NCBI RefSeq assembly: GCF_031143425.1
Contig: NC_090447.1
Span: 26,199,426 to 26,263,425, forward strand
Direction of reading: 5' to 3'
Length of the DNA: 64,000 bases
From: Pleurodeles waltl
Lineage: Eukaryota; Chordata; Amphibia; Caudata; Salamandridae
The notes under the pieces are model-generated. The model did no database searches. It saw only the letters and a list, made by a program, of their open reading frames with translations, and was not told where the DNA came from. Numbering within the stretch: position 1 is the stretch's first letter; each line of letters opens with the position of its first letter. Position numbers and translations under genes: made by a program. This document shows, in pieces, positions 1 to 10,256 of the stretch.

Positions 1-435
1 CCCTTTCTATCCTTGGCTTTGGGAGCCTCTTGGACCATTGTTCCAGGCTCCAAGATTCCTTTTTCTTTTTGCCTTTTGCCTGAGCGCTGGTAAAAGCAAA
101 CATATACATGGGATGGCCAGCATTGCTGCATGGGCCTCCAACTCCATTTCAACCCAAGCTGAAGTCTCCAAGTCATTCCACAAGAGACACTCTATAGGTA
201 GATCTGTGGACACTACAACCTTCTTTGGGCTGGTAACCCACCCTCAGCTGAAATCAACAACTGCCATGGGGTAGCATACAGTGTTGTTGTGGGCGTCAGT
301 CACTTGGTACTCATGACCAAGTAGGTGCTCAGGGGACACCAGTTTTTCAGTCAATATAGTGCCACTGGCATCTGTGTCCCTATAAGCATCTGCCTGAACA
401 CATTTTATCAAGGGCAGCTGCCTGTACTTAACCAT
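1..435 (-). pseudogene. pro: retropepsin-like protease of gypsy element D, partial
   Basis: The minus-strand frame beginning near 435 encodes KYRQLPLIK and then AYRDTDAS, which aligns with the element A segment at 17409-17530 that has the canonical DTGAS active site. Here the glycine is Asp, so the catalytic loop is probably dead. A second frame (213-7) continues the match with NDLETS and LEAHAAML. The frame changes between about 250 and 213. The domain runs off the left edge toward integrase. Aspartic proteases of this type cleave Gag-Pol; the assignment is solid by similarity to the neighbouring element, and the loss of function is inferred. Confidence 0.7.
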
Positions 436-449
436 GTTAAGGGGACAGG

Positions 450-2027
450 CATTAAGGGTGGCAAAATCAAGACTAAAACAGCCTCAGTAGTTTCCCTAAC
501 TAAGCCAGCCCCCACCAAACTTCCTAAAGTGAGCCCAGCTACACCCTTGGAATGGCTATTACTGTCTGACCCACCACTACTGATATTGCTATGGGCACTA
601 GTGGTAGAGGTGGGGGCTGTAATGGTGAGTGGTTTGATGCTTTTCTTAGGGCAGGAGCTGTCTCCTGGCCTGTGGCCCTTGTTCCTACAGACAAAGCACC
701 AAGGCTTTTTGTGATGGGAAGAGGAAGAGGATTTGGACCCACCTCCAGAGGAAGTTTGTGGGCCTGATCAAGACTGTTTAGGTTTGTTTTTGTCCCCACC
801 CTTGTCTTTAGACTTACCTGATTCTCTTTTCTTTTCTTTGTCACCCTCTGTGTGAGCTTGTCTGCTTACCCTTGCTCTGACCCATTTGTCTGCCTTCTTT
901 CCCATTTCTTGGGGAGAGGTCAGATCTGAGTCTACCAAGTACTGGTGCAACAAATCAGGCACAATTATTGAGAATATGCTCTCTCAGAATGAGATCATAC
1001 AAGCCCTCAAAATCACTGATTTGCTACCATGTAACCAACCTTTCAAAGCTTTTATTGAGCAGTCCACAAAATTATTCCAGCCTTGCGAGGACTCTTTCTT
1101 GGTCTCTCCGAACTTGATCCTATCTGTTCAGTAGTGAGTCCAAATCCTTCTAGCAGAGCATATTTAGAAACTGTGTAGTTATCATAATCCTCCTCCCTGA
1201 CAGGAAGGAGTCTATCTCTCCCCCTTGTCAGAGAACGAGAGCCAAAGAATAGCAGCCCACTGTCTCTGGTGGACCATCTGAACTTTACAGGCCCTCTCCA
1301 GAGTACCAAACCAATTTTGGATGTCATGTTCCACTTTGTATAGGGGGACAACCTTGCTAACATTTCTGGAATCAAAAGAGTCCTCCCTGACCATAGGTTC
1401 CCTGAAACGAAATCTGCTGCCACCATAGGGTGCTAACCCCAATCCCTACCTCTCTCTCTCTACTGCCAAAGCCTCCTTCTCTGGGGCTAGCTGTTGCTCT
1501 TGCAGCCTCAGCTTAGCCTCCTCCAGCCTCAATTTCCTGAGCTCCCTGTCTAGAGAATCCTCTGCTGAAGTTGAGCAGTTTGTCTCCTTAGATACTGAGG
1601 TGACATGAGAGTGGCAGGATGAGGATCTGTCCCTAGGCTTACTAACTACCTGAACTAGTCCCCTGGGTACAAAGGGAGGCCTACTAACATGGCTACCTTT
1701 GGCATTACCTGTAGTGCTCCCAGCTATACTAGGGGGATAACTAGAGACCCTGTGATCCTCTGAGGAACCCTCTTGACCCTCTGCTCCTCAGTGTCTAGAT
1801 CCTCCCTTTCTAACACTGGGAGGGTTAGAATCTACATCCTCCTCCCTCTCCTCCTGGCTACCAGCTTGATCCTGGTCCTCCTGGAGGAGAAGCCCTAGGA
1901 GCAGACTCTTATTAGGGTTCCTCCCTGTCTTCAGTTTCCTACTCTCACACACTTCCCTCAGTTCTTGAAAGGTGAGGTCCTCACAGTGAGAACCCATGTT
2001 CTGAGATGCGCTAGGTACGGAAGACAT
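450..2027 (-). pseudogene. gag: gag of gypsy element D, degenerate
   Basis: The frame opens at 2027 with a methionine and a short helical segment (about residues 18-45, with LTFQELREVC) resembling the SAP/helical start of Gmr1-type gags. Between about 1180 and 880 the minus strand encodes a SCAN-like capsid segment, recognised by KYALLEGFG, then DLLHQYLVDSDLTSP, then KKADKWVRARVS. A lysine-rich linker follows (about 840-780). A zinc-knuckle-like motif reads at about 660-715, with spacing CX2CX4HX6C instead of the usual HX4C. The coding is split over several frames, so at least three frameshifts or stops are present. The gag role (RNA packaging, particle assembly) is known for the family; a working protein cannot come from this copy. 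Confidence 0.65.
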
Positions 2028-2138
2028 TTTAGAGTGATGTAGAGTATGCCTAACCTCCCTAACTCCTAGTCTCTCTTAGAGAAGTTTGGGGGAAGGGCTA
2101 TATCTAGACCCCTCTCTTACCCAAGCTCTTTAGACTGT

Positions 2139-2282
2139 GGCCCATATTTATACTTTTTTAGTGCCTCATTTGCGTCATTTTCTGACGCAAAAGCGGCGCA
2201 AACTTGCAAAATACAATTGTATTTTGTAAGTTTGTGCCGTTTTTGCGTCAAAAAGCGGCGATAAAAAAGTATAAATATGGGC
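2139..2282. repeat. palindromic MITE-like element
   Basis: A 144-bp near-perfect inverted repeat that starts GGCCCATATTTATAC and ends GTATAAATATGGGC. The internal arms carry TTGCGTCA and the matching complement around an AATACAATTGTATT centre. It has no coding capacity and lies in the leader between the element D LTR and gag. A clear target duplication is not visible, so the superfamily is unknown. Confidence 0.7.
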
Positions 2283-2422
2283 TTATGTCCTCAAACTAGA
2301 TGTATATGTATATCTCTAGCTAGTAAGTGGTCTTTCCTGTGGAAACTACCAAATAACAGAGTGGTAAGGCAATTGCAAGTGCTTATCCTACCACTGCACT
2401 ACCAATGTGGGAAGCTTCCTGG

Positions 2423-3247
2423 TGTGTGGAGGCTACCTAAGGTACTTACACTTCATACCAGGTCCAGATATCTCCTCTTAGTGAAGTGCAGGCAGTGTCT
2501 AGAAGCCAGATTCTCTAGAGGTAGCTGTGGAAAAGCATTCAGGGCTTATCTAGGAGACATGCAAAGCTCATGCAATACCACTGTAGTCACACAGCACTTA
2601 CACACCTGAAAGAAAACACTCAGTTGTACAAAATTAAAGGTACTTTATTTTTGGAACAAATCACCACAACATACTAGAAAGGTAACCTACCCTTAGGGGG
2701 TAAGTAATACACTAAATATATACACTAGCAATCAGAAATAGGCATAGAAAAGGTTAGAAAACAGTGCAAATAGCAATAACCAATAGTGACCATAGCGGGA
2801 CCACAAACCATATACCAAAAAAATGGAATGCGAACAAGGTACCCTCACCTAGGTAAGTAAAATGTGTAGAGGGGAGCTGGGAGTACTAGAAATCCACAGA
2901 GGTAAGTAACACAGTACCCCCAGCGACCAGGAATGCAGGAGTAAAACACTGGATTTTCCCCAAATCAACCAAAAGGAGGGAAAGAAGCAGTGCAGGGCTG
3001 ACCTCACATAGAGGTACCTGCATCCTGCTCTCTGGGCTGAGAGGGCCTACCATAGGGGTGATTTATAGTGACCTGGTGTAATGACCTGTAGTGAAAATGG
3101 GTGCCTGAACCCGTTTCTCGCAGACTGCAATGGCAAGCCTGCATAACCCTTTGCACCAGCTCCCTATGGGTGGTGGAATAACTGCTGCAGCCCATAGGGA
3201 TCCCCTGGAACCCCAATGCCCTTGGTACCTAGGTATCATATACTAGG
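2423..3247 (-). repeat. 5' LTR of gypsy element D, U3-truncated
   Basis: Reading leftward from 3247, this matches the interior and 3' half of the other gypsy LTRs here: the block around the cCCCATAGGGATC motif (3160-3215), the A/T palindrome with polyadenylation signal near 2630-2655, and the end near 2423 homologous to the TGTAGGAGG end of the LTR at 55127. The first few hundred bases of U3 are absent, and the break is exactly where element A starts at 3248. It is a shorter, more diverged subfamily than the 3-kb LTRs elsewhere in the window. Confidence 0.65.
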
Positions 3248-3762
3248 TGTAGGAAAGTACCGTCTTGCCTGGCATGTTACCCCCATATTTACTGTATGTA
3301 TGTTTGTTTTTGCCTATGTGTCACGGGGATCCTGCTAGTCAGGACCCCAGAGCTCATAATGTAAGCCCTGTATGTGTTCTCTGTGTGGTGTCTAACTATA
3401 TTACTGAGGCTCTGCTAACCAGAACCTCAGTGTTTATGCCCTTTCTGCTTTTAAAATTGTCACTGTAGGCTAGTGACTAATTTTACCAATTCTCATTGGC
3501 ACACTGGAACACCCTTATAATTCCCTTGTATGTGGTACCTAGGTACCCAGGGTATTGAAGTTCCAGGAGATCCCTATGGGCTGCAACATTTCGTTTGCCA
3601 CCCATAGAGAGCTAAGACAATTCTTACACAGGACTGCCACTGCAGCCTGAGTGAAATAACGTCCACGTTATTTCGCAGCCATTTATCACTGCACATCAGT
3701 AACTTATAAGTCACCTATATGTCTAACCCTCACTTGGTGAAGGTTGGGTGCCAAGTTACTTA
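3248..3762 (+). repeat. 5' LTR of element A, first part
   Basis: It begins TGTAGGAAAG and matches the start of the 3' LTR at 20825. It contains the palindromic CACGGGGATCCTG unit near 3320-3355 and the self-complementary AATAACGTCCACGTTATT near 3657-3674. It is cut at 3762 by the Harbinger insertion. Confidence 0.85.
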
Positions 3763-4060
3763 GGGGGTCATTACAACCCTGGCGGATGGTGTTAAAGATG
3801 CGGTAATACCGCAAACAGGCCGGCGGAGAAAAAAAGGGAATTATGACCGTGGCGGAAACCGCCAACATAGACAGCCACTTTAACACTCCGACCGCCACGG
3901 TGGTACAGACAAGCAGCGCGGCGGTCACCGCCAACAGACAGGCGGGAGACAATGTACCGCCCACACTATTACAACAGGCCAATCCGCCACCTTTTCCGGG
4001 GCGGATTCACCGTGGATAAAAACACAGCAGAAACAGCTTTTGCAATGGGAAAACGCTCAC
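3763..4060. promoter_or_regulatory. Left Harbinger TIR and subterminal GGCGG/CCGCC cluster
   Basis: After the 15-bp TIR, the first 300 bases hold about ten GGCGG or CCGCC motifs in both orientations, for example GTGGCGGAAACCGCCA near 3850 and GCGGCGGTCACCGCCA near 3918. The right end (15840-16135) has a matching cluster. Subterminal repeats of this kind usually bind the Myb-like or transposase proteins; that role is inferred. Confidence 0.6.
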
Positions 4061-4644
4061 CTTAACAGACGCCACGAGGAAGGAGGGCACCATGGAGCCC
4101 GAAATCCAAATACTCCCTGCGCTTGTCTACCTGCTCTTCTACGAACATCAGCAACGGCGGCGCCGAAGACAACGGTGAGTACTGCACCTACGACATAGGG
4201 GAGGCAAAAGTCAGGGGGACACAAACGCAACACCCCCACCCCCACCCCGAACCTCACCCACTACACCACACACATTAATGCATATCCAAACATCACAGTA
4301 ACAACCCACAACCCCCCTGGAAGAATGCAAAGACAAAAGGGAATCAGTATAACTATTGTAATGAATAAAAATACAGTAAGCTCATATATACAGAAATATA
4401 TACACATTCCAAATATATACATCATGATTACTAGTGCAGGAATGCACAATTCAATGTCCGTGGACCACTGGGCCCAAAATGCATGGGCGAGACCCACACT
4501 AGGTACCTGTCCACAAACGGAGAGACCACTGCAGGGGCATCAGATAGTAATACAACAGGCACTTCAGGGGGAAGGGCAGGGGGGGCACCTCAACCGGATG
4601 AGTGCAAAGCCAAATGCACGACGGGGCTCCATGCCCATTGATGT

Positions 4645-5125
4645 ATCCTGGGGAGTGCAAAGCCACAGTCTCTCAAGTCTCTACAGTGGGTGGTTTGCCC
4701 ACTGCTGTATCCTGGGGAGTGCAAAGCCACAGTCTCTCAAGTCTCTACAGTGGGTGGTTTGCCCACTGTACCATCCTGGGGAGTGCAAAGCCACAGTCTC
4801 TCAAGTCTCTACATTGGGTGGGTTGCCCACTGTTACATCCTGGGGAGTGCAAAGCCACAGTCTCTCAAGTCTCTCCAGTGGGTGGTTTGCCCACTGTACC
4901 ATCCTGGGGAGTGCAAAGCCACAGTCTCTCAAGTCTCTACAGTGGGTGGTTTGCCCACTGTTACATCCTGGGGAGTGCAAAGCCACAGTCTCTCAAGTCT
5001 CGACAGTGGGTGGTTTGCCCACTGTACCATCCTGGGGAGTGCAAAGCCACAGTCTCTCAAGTCTCTACAGTGGGTGGTTTGCCCACTGTACCATCCTGGG
5101 GAGTGCAAAGCCACAGTCTCTACAG
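4645..5125. repeat. 64-bp minisatellite
   Basis: Seven complete 64-bp units starting ATCCTGGGGAGTGC (at 4645, 4709, 4773, 4837, 4901, 4965 and 5029) plus a partial eighth from 5093. Copies differ by only a few bases. All three plus frames stay open through the array because 64 is not a multiple of 3 and the unit lacks stops; this looks incidental. It lies in the 3' flank of the second Myb-like gene. Confidence 0.95.
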
Positions 5126-5270
5126 TGGATGCAGTTCTCCACTGGTTCTGGAGGGGGACTGGTGACCAGAGTGCTTCATCTTGAGAAGGATTCAGGTGGT
5201 GGATGCAGTTCTCCACTGGTTCTGGAGGGGGACTGGTGCCCAGAGTGCATCACGCTCCTCGTGACGGTCC
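5125..5270. repeat. 75-bp direct duplication
   Basis: A segment with GTTCTCCACTGGTTCTGGAG occurs twice, at about 5132 and 5207, each followed by a GGGGGACTGGTG block. It lies between the 64-bp and 68-bp arrays. Confidence 0.7.
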
Positions 5271-5306
5271 CAGTTCCGTCACTGTCCCAGCCGCACATGG
5301 GCTAAC

Positions 5307-5955
5307 AATGCTTGCCATGGCGGTCTTTGCCCTGTTCAGCGGTGCTTGACGTAGCCATTTCTGACCTGTTCAGTGGTGCTTGCCGTGGCGGTCTTTGCCC
5401 TGTTCAGCGGTGCTTGAGTTGTCAGTCTCTGCCCTGTTCAGCGGTGCTTGCCTTGTTCAGCAGTGCTTGCCATGGCGGTCTTTGCCCTGTTCAGCGGTGC
5501 TTGACTTTGCTGTCTGTGACCTGTGTAGCTGTGCTTGCCCTGTTCAGCGGTGCCTGCCATGGCGGTCTTTGCCCTGTTCAGCGGTGCTTGACTTAGCCGT
5601 TTCTGCCCTGTTCAGCGGTGCCTGCCATGGCGGTCTTTGCCCTGTTCAGCGGTGCTTGACTTAGCCGTTTCTGCCCTGTTCAGCGGTGCCTGCCATGGCG
5701 GTCTTTGCCCTGTTCAGCGGTGCTTGACTTAGCCGTTTCTGCCCTGTTCAGCGGTGCCTGCCATGGCGGTCTTTGCCCTGTTCAGCGGTGCTTGACTTAG
5801 CCGTTTCTGCCCTGTTCAGCGGTGCCTGCCATGGCTGTCTTTGCCCTGTTCAGCGGTGCTTGACTTAGCCGTTTCTGACCTGTTCAGCGGTGCTTGCCAT
5901 GGTGGTCTTTGCCCTGTTCAGCAGTGCTTGACTTTGCTGTCTGTGACCTGTGCAG
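5307..5955. repeat. 68-bp minisatellite
   Basis: Units contain GCCATGGCGGTCTTTGCCCT and TTCAGCGGTGCTTGACTTAG. The CATGG anchor recurs at 5558, 5626, 5694, 5762, 5830 and 5898 with exact 68-bp spacing. Earlier units (5316, 5394, 5471) are spaced 77-87 bp and diverged. A 14-bp CCTGTTCAGCGGTG core occurs twice per unit. Confidence 0.95.
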
Positions 5956-6004
5956 CGGTGTGTGGCATGACGGTCCCTCAGTGTCCAGCGGGGCTGTGGG
6001 TGCC

Positions 6005-6215
6005 GGGGCACTCCAGGGCACTGGCGGTGGTCTACGGACCAGTGACGGCAGTGCTGCCCTCCAGGGCACTGACTCTGGCAGTGGTCTCCGGACCAGTGAC
6101 GACGGTGCTGCCCTCCAGGGCACTGACTCTGGAGGTGGTCTCCGGAACAGTGACGACTGTGCTGTCCTCCAGGGCACTGACTCTGGCGGTGGTCTCCGGA
6201 CCAATGACAATGGGG
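6005..6215. repeat. 54-bp minisatellite, in frame with the Myb-like 2 C-terminus
   Basis: CTCCAGGGCACTG recurs at 6011, 6059, 6113 and 6167, so the spacing settles at 54 bp. On the minus strand 54 bp is 18 codons, and the array encodes an 18-residue repeat with the core TARVSALEGSTV. It sits at the end of the disordered tail of the second Myb-like protein. Confidence 0.85.
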
Positions 6216-6860
6216 CTGGCGGTGGCGTCCTGGCAAGCGGGGAGGATGGCGGCCTTCTCCACCGTGCTGTTCCTCCCAGACTTTGGAGACTTCTTCTGCC
6301 CCTTCACCACCTTGGGAGGGGTCACAGCTGACTCAACACTCCCCCCGGGACCCTTGTGGGCGGCTTTGCCGGCAGGAGTCTTCACCGTCTCCAGTCGGGC
6401 ACTGTCCAACTTCTGGTGCTTTACAGGGGGTGGCGGTGCTTTGTCTCCGTGTCACACTGGCTGCCCTGGTGGCCGGTGCACTCCAGATACCTCTAACACG
6501 CACCACTGGTACTGGACTTTTTTTGGCTGAGGTGCTAGTACGGGACCTATGAATTGGAGGGGTGGGGGTGGTGGGACAGAGGTCAAGGTTGCTCAGGAAA
6601 AGTTTCTGACGAACACTGGGATGGGTAGCTGGAGGGGGTCTGGGAGTGGAGGAAGAGGAGGTGGTTGTAGGAGGTGTAACTTTAGATGATTTGGGTGCAG
6701 GTGCGGGTTCTGGAGGCTGTTGTGAGGTGGATGGATGTTGGGTGTGTGGGTGTATGCGTTTGTGTACTTTGGTAGGGGGCGTCACAGACACACTGGGAGA
6801 GGACAAGGGATGTGTAAATGGTAGTGGGGGTGGTGACTGCAGGTGAGCGGGGTGTGGTGA
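6030..6860 (-). pseudogene. Harbinger Myb/SANT-like protein 2, C-terminal tail beyond the LINE
   Basis: On the other side of the LINE the minus strand continues with a Pro/Thr/Ser/Lys-rich disordered sequence (PPTKVHKRIHPH, KSSKVTPPTTTSSSS). It shifts frame once near 6430 into KTPAGKAAHKGPGG and KSPKSGRNSTVEKAA. It ends in 18-residue repeats encoded by the 54-bp minisatellite. The Lys/Ala/Pro composition recalls histone H1-like tails and could bind DNA non-specifically; that is speculative. Continuity with exon 3 is inferred from strand and composition. Confidence 0.5.
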
Positions 6861-9800
6861 CCGCTCAGCCCTCCACAGGGCTTGGTCGCCCCACTCACTG
6901 CTGCCGCTCCTGCCTGCCTTTGCCGCCTCCTGCCTGCAGATTCCCTCGCTCGCTGCTCCTGGGATTTCCCGCCGCTGCCTCCCTGCGGCCCCGCCCCCCT
7001 GTGATTCCATTCGCCGGACCGCTCCCGCCACCCAGCTGCTCCTCCCTCCCGGCTCCTTACTTATGACGCCCCCAGAGCGACCGCGCAGCGGACGCGCGCA
7101 GCGGGAGCACCGACTGAGCGCCGAAGGTGCGCCAAAGGTAAGCCCGTCTGCGCCCGTCTGCGCCTGGACCGCGCCCAGCGCCAGACCCCCTGGTCCTCGC
7201 CCTCGCCAGCACACCCTGCACAGCTACGATGCCAGAACCCTCCACGCACTCAACGCCGGCCGAAACACCGCCTGCTACCGAGCCACCCCAAGACGCACCC
7301 ACGGACCCTTCACCTGCCTGACCTGCCACTTCACCAGCCTACGACCCAACACTGCACCTACTAAACCGAGCCCCAGCAACAAACACCTGATGTGCATCCT
7401 ACTCAACACCCGCTCCGTTCACAGGCATGCCGTCGAACTCTGGAACCTCCTCGACTCGACAGCACCAGACATCGCCTTCCTGACGGAAACCTGGATGAAC
7501 ACCTCCTCAGCACCCGACGTCGCCATCGCCGTCCCAGAAGGCTACAAAATCACCAGGAGGGACCGCGTCAACCAGACAGGAGGAGGCATCGCCATCATCC
7601 ACAAGAACACCATCCGCATCACGACCAACTCCGATGACACCTTCACCTCCGCCGAACACCTCCACTTCCAGATACACACCAACCCCAAGACCACGCTCAG
7701 AGGCACCCTCATCTACAGACCACCGGGACCACGCACACAGTTCAGCGAAGACATCACAGACTTCGTCAGCCCCCACGCCATCAATTCCACCGACTACATC
7801 CTCCTGGGGGACCTCAACTTCCACCTGGAGGACGACAAGGACCGCAACACCACTGCTCTACTGGCCAACCTGGCCAACCTCGGACTCAAGCAACTGGTAA
7901 CCACCCCTACCCACCACGCCGGCCACACGCTTGACCCAGTCTTCTCATCCAGCAAATATGTCACCTTCAGCCACTCCACCAATCTCCAGTGGACTGACCA
8001 CAGCTGCGTCCACTTCAGCTTCAGTAAAACGACGACCCACCACCACCCTCAACAAACCCCCCGCAGGAGCTGGAACAAGATCACCGGCGACCAGCTCACC
8101 ACCTTCCTCAGCCAGAACCCCCCCACCAGCTCAACGGACCCCAACGAAGCCGCCAACAACCTCACACAGTGGATCACCAACTGCGCAGACGCCCTCGCAC
8201 CACTGAAGAAGAACCCCCCCAGCAGACGCAGCAGCAAGAAAGCCTCCTGGTTCACCGACGAGCTCATCACCTCCAAGAAGAACTGCCGCTCCCTGGAGAA
8301 CACCTGGCGCACCAACCAGACCACAGACAACATGACGGCCCTCAAACACGCCACCCGCAAACACCACCAACTGATCCGCGCCACAAAGAAGACAGCCTTC
8401 AAGGAACGACTGGACAACAACACCCACAACAGCAAGGAACTCTTCAGCATTGTCAAAGAGCTCTCCAACCCCGACGCCGGAAACAATGACATCACTCCCT
8501 CGCAAGACCTCTGCGACTCCCTCGCAGCCTTGTTCCACGACAAGATCGCCAACATTCACAACAGCTTCGGCCCACCAACCACAAACCCCACCACCGAACC
8601 GATGCCCCCCACCGCCACCCTCCGCACCTGGACCCCAGTCAGCACCGAAGACACAACACGCACAATGAACACCATCCACTCCGGATCCCCTACGGACCCC
8701 TGCCCACACCACATCTTCAACACGGCCGACCACATCATCGCACCCCACCTCCGTGACATCGTCAACGCCTCCTTCAACACCGCCACCTTCCCGGAGTGGT
8801 GGAAACACGCCGAGATCAGTGCCCTGCTATAGAAACCAACTGCAGACCCCTCCGACCTCAAGAACTACCGCCCCATCTCGCTCCTCCCGTTTCCTGCCAA
8901 AGTCATCGAGAAGACCGTCAACAGACAGCTAGCTGCCTTCCTCGAGACCAACGGATCCCTCGACCACTCGCAATCCAGCTTCCGAGCCAACCACAGCACG
9001 GAGACCGCCCTCATCGCAGCCACAGACGACATCAGATCCCTAATGGACAATGGGGAAACTGCGGCCCTCATCCTCCTGGACCTCTCCGCAGCGTTCGACA
9101 CTGTCTGCCACCGCACCCTGGTACAGCGCCTGAACAACACCGGCATCCAGGAGAAGGCCCTGGAGTGGATCACCTCATTCCTCGCCGGAAGAACCCAGAG
9201 AGTCCGCCTCCCCCCGTTCCGGTCAGCGGCCACCGAAGTCATCTGCGGAGTTCCACAAGGGTCATCGCTCAGCCCCACCCTCTTCAACGTCTATATGAGC
9301 CCCCTCGCAACCATCGCACGTCAACACAACCTCAAGATCATCACCTACGCCGACGACACCCAGCTGATCCTCTCCCTCACCAGCGACCCGGACGCCGCCA
9401 GAGCCAGCCTACACGAAGGGATGAAAGACGTCGCCGAATGGATGAAGAACAGCCGCCTGAAACTGAACTCAGACAAGACGGAGGTCCTCATCCTGGGATC
9501 ATCACCATCCGCCTGGGACGACTCCTGGTGGCCCCCCGCCCTGGGAGCCACCCCCAAGCCAACGGACCACGCTCGCAACCTAGGCTTCATCCTGGACTCC
9601 TCCCTCTCGATGACCAGACAAGTCAACGCCGTCTCATCTTCATGCTTCAACACCCTGCGCATGCTTCGAAAGATCTTCCGGTGGATCCCCACCGAGACCA
9701 GGAAGACGGTCACCCAGGCCCTCGTCACCAGTCGGCTGGACTACGGGAACGCCCTCTACGCCGGCACCGCCGCCAAACTCCAGAAGAAACTCCAACGGAT

Positions 9801-10256
9801 CCAGAACGCCTCAGCACGACTCATCCTGGACATCCCCCGACACAGCCACATCTCCGAACACCTGAGAGACCTGCACTGGCTCCCCGTCAACAAAAGAATC
9901 TCGTTCCGACTCCTCACCCACGCACACAAGGCCCTCCACGACCTGGGCCCCAAGTTCCTCAACAGCCGCCTGACCTTCCACAAGCCCACCCGCCAGCTCC
10001 GCTCCGCCAGCCTCGCTCTCGCCACCGTCCCCCGCATCCGCAGAGCCACTGCCGGAGGAAGATCCTTCTCCTACCTGGCAGCCAAGACATGGAACTCCCT
10101 CCCCATCCACCTCCGGACAACGCAAGACCATCTCGCCTTCAGGAAGCAACTCAAGACCTGGCTGTTCGAGCAGTAGCGTTGCCCCCCCCCAGCGCCTTGA
10201 GACCCTCCGGGTGAGCAGTGCGCTATACAAATGCCTTTGATTGATTGATTGATTGG
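6860..10256 (+). mobile_element. L2-like LINE inside the Harbinger
   Basis: A near full-length non-LTR retrotransposon: a CpG-rich, G+C-rich 5' region (about 6860-7200), one long coding region (7063-10176), a short 3' UTR with GCGCCTTGAGACCCT and GCGCTATACAAATGC, and a (TTGA)n tail ending near 10256. The 3' block and tail type are shared with the copies at 25535-25975 and 45040-45105. Motif order (AP endonuclease, RT, then the RIQNASARLILDIP and LHWLPV C-terminal block) matches the CR1/L2 group. The 5' boundary is approximate because no clean target duplication could be seen. Confidence 0.85.
7063..10176 (+). pseudogene. LINE ORF2: AP endonuclease and reverse transcriptase, single TAG stop
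   Basis: The frame is continuous from 7063 to 10176 except for TAG at 8830-8832. The endonuclease spans about 7390-8010, with LNTRSVHRH, TETWMNTSS (near 7485), GGGIAIIHK, LGDLNFHLE (near 7803), HTLDPVF and WTDHSCVHF, i.e. the metal-binding and catalytic Asn/Glu/Asp/His residues of APE enzymes. The RT spans about 8860-9700 with KNYRPISLLPF, LLDLSAAFDTV, GVPQGSSLSPTLF and YADDTQL (Asp pair at 9352-9357). The C-terminal block ends with KTWLFEQ. ORF2 nicks target DNA and copies LINE RNA. The true start may lie downstream of 7063, since the GC-rich 5' stretch is open in several frames. No ORF1 was found. Confidence 0.9.

Larger units (their letters stand above)
1..3247 (-). mobile_element. Ty3/gypsy element D, 5' part (LTR, gag, protease), cut by the window edge
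   Basis: This is a minus-strand LTR retrotransposon fragment, read from right to left as LTR (3247 to about 2423), leader with a MITE, gag (about 2027 to 500) and protease (about 435 to 1). The protease segment aligns with the one at 17409-17800 in element A, so the families are close relatives. The U3 start of the LTR is missing: it stops at 3247 where the plus-strand LTR of element A begins. The rest of pol lies beyond position 1. Several frame changes and a mutated protease motif mark it as a dead copy. Family placement is from protein similarity by eye. Confidence 0.8.

Noticed and set aside
4645..5125. CRISPR-like array
   Set aside because: Units are contiguous 64-bp repeats without unique spacers, in a eukaryotic transposon.
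4325..5305. 326-codon plus-strand open frame over the 64-bp array
   Set aside because: All three frames are open because the repeat lacks stops and 64 bp rotates the frame; no start context, splice sites or protein family support it.
8796..10214. Long plus frame rich in Arg/Pro/His overlapping the LINE RT
   Set aside because: A shadow of the G+C-rich LINE ORF2 in a second frame; the RT motifs are in the other frame.
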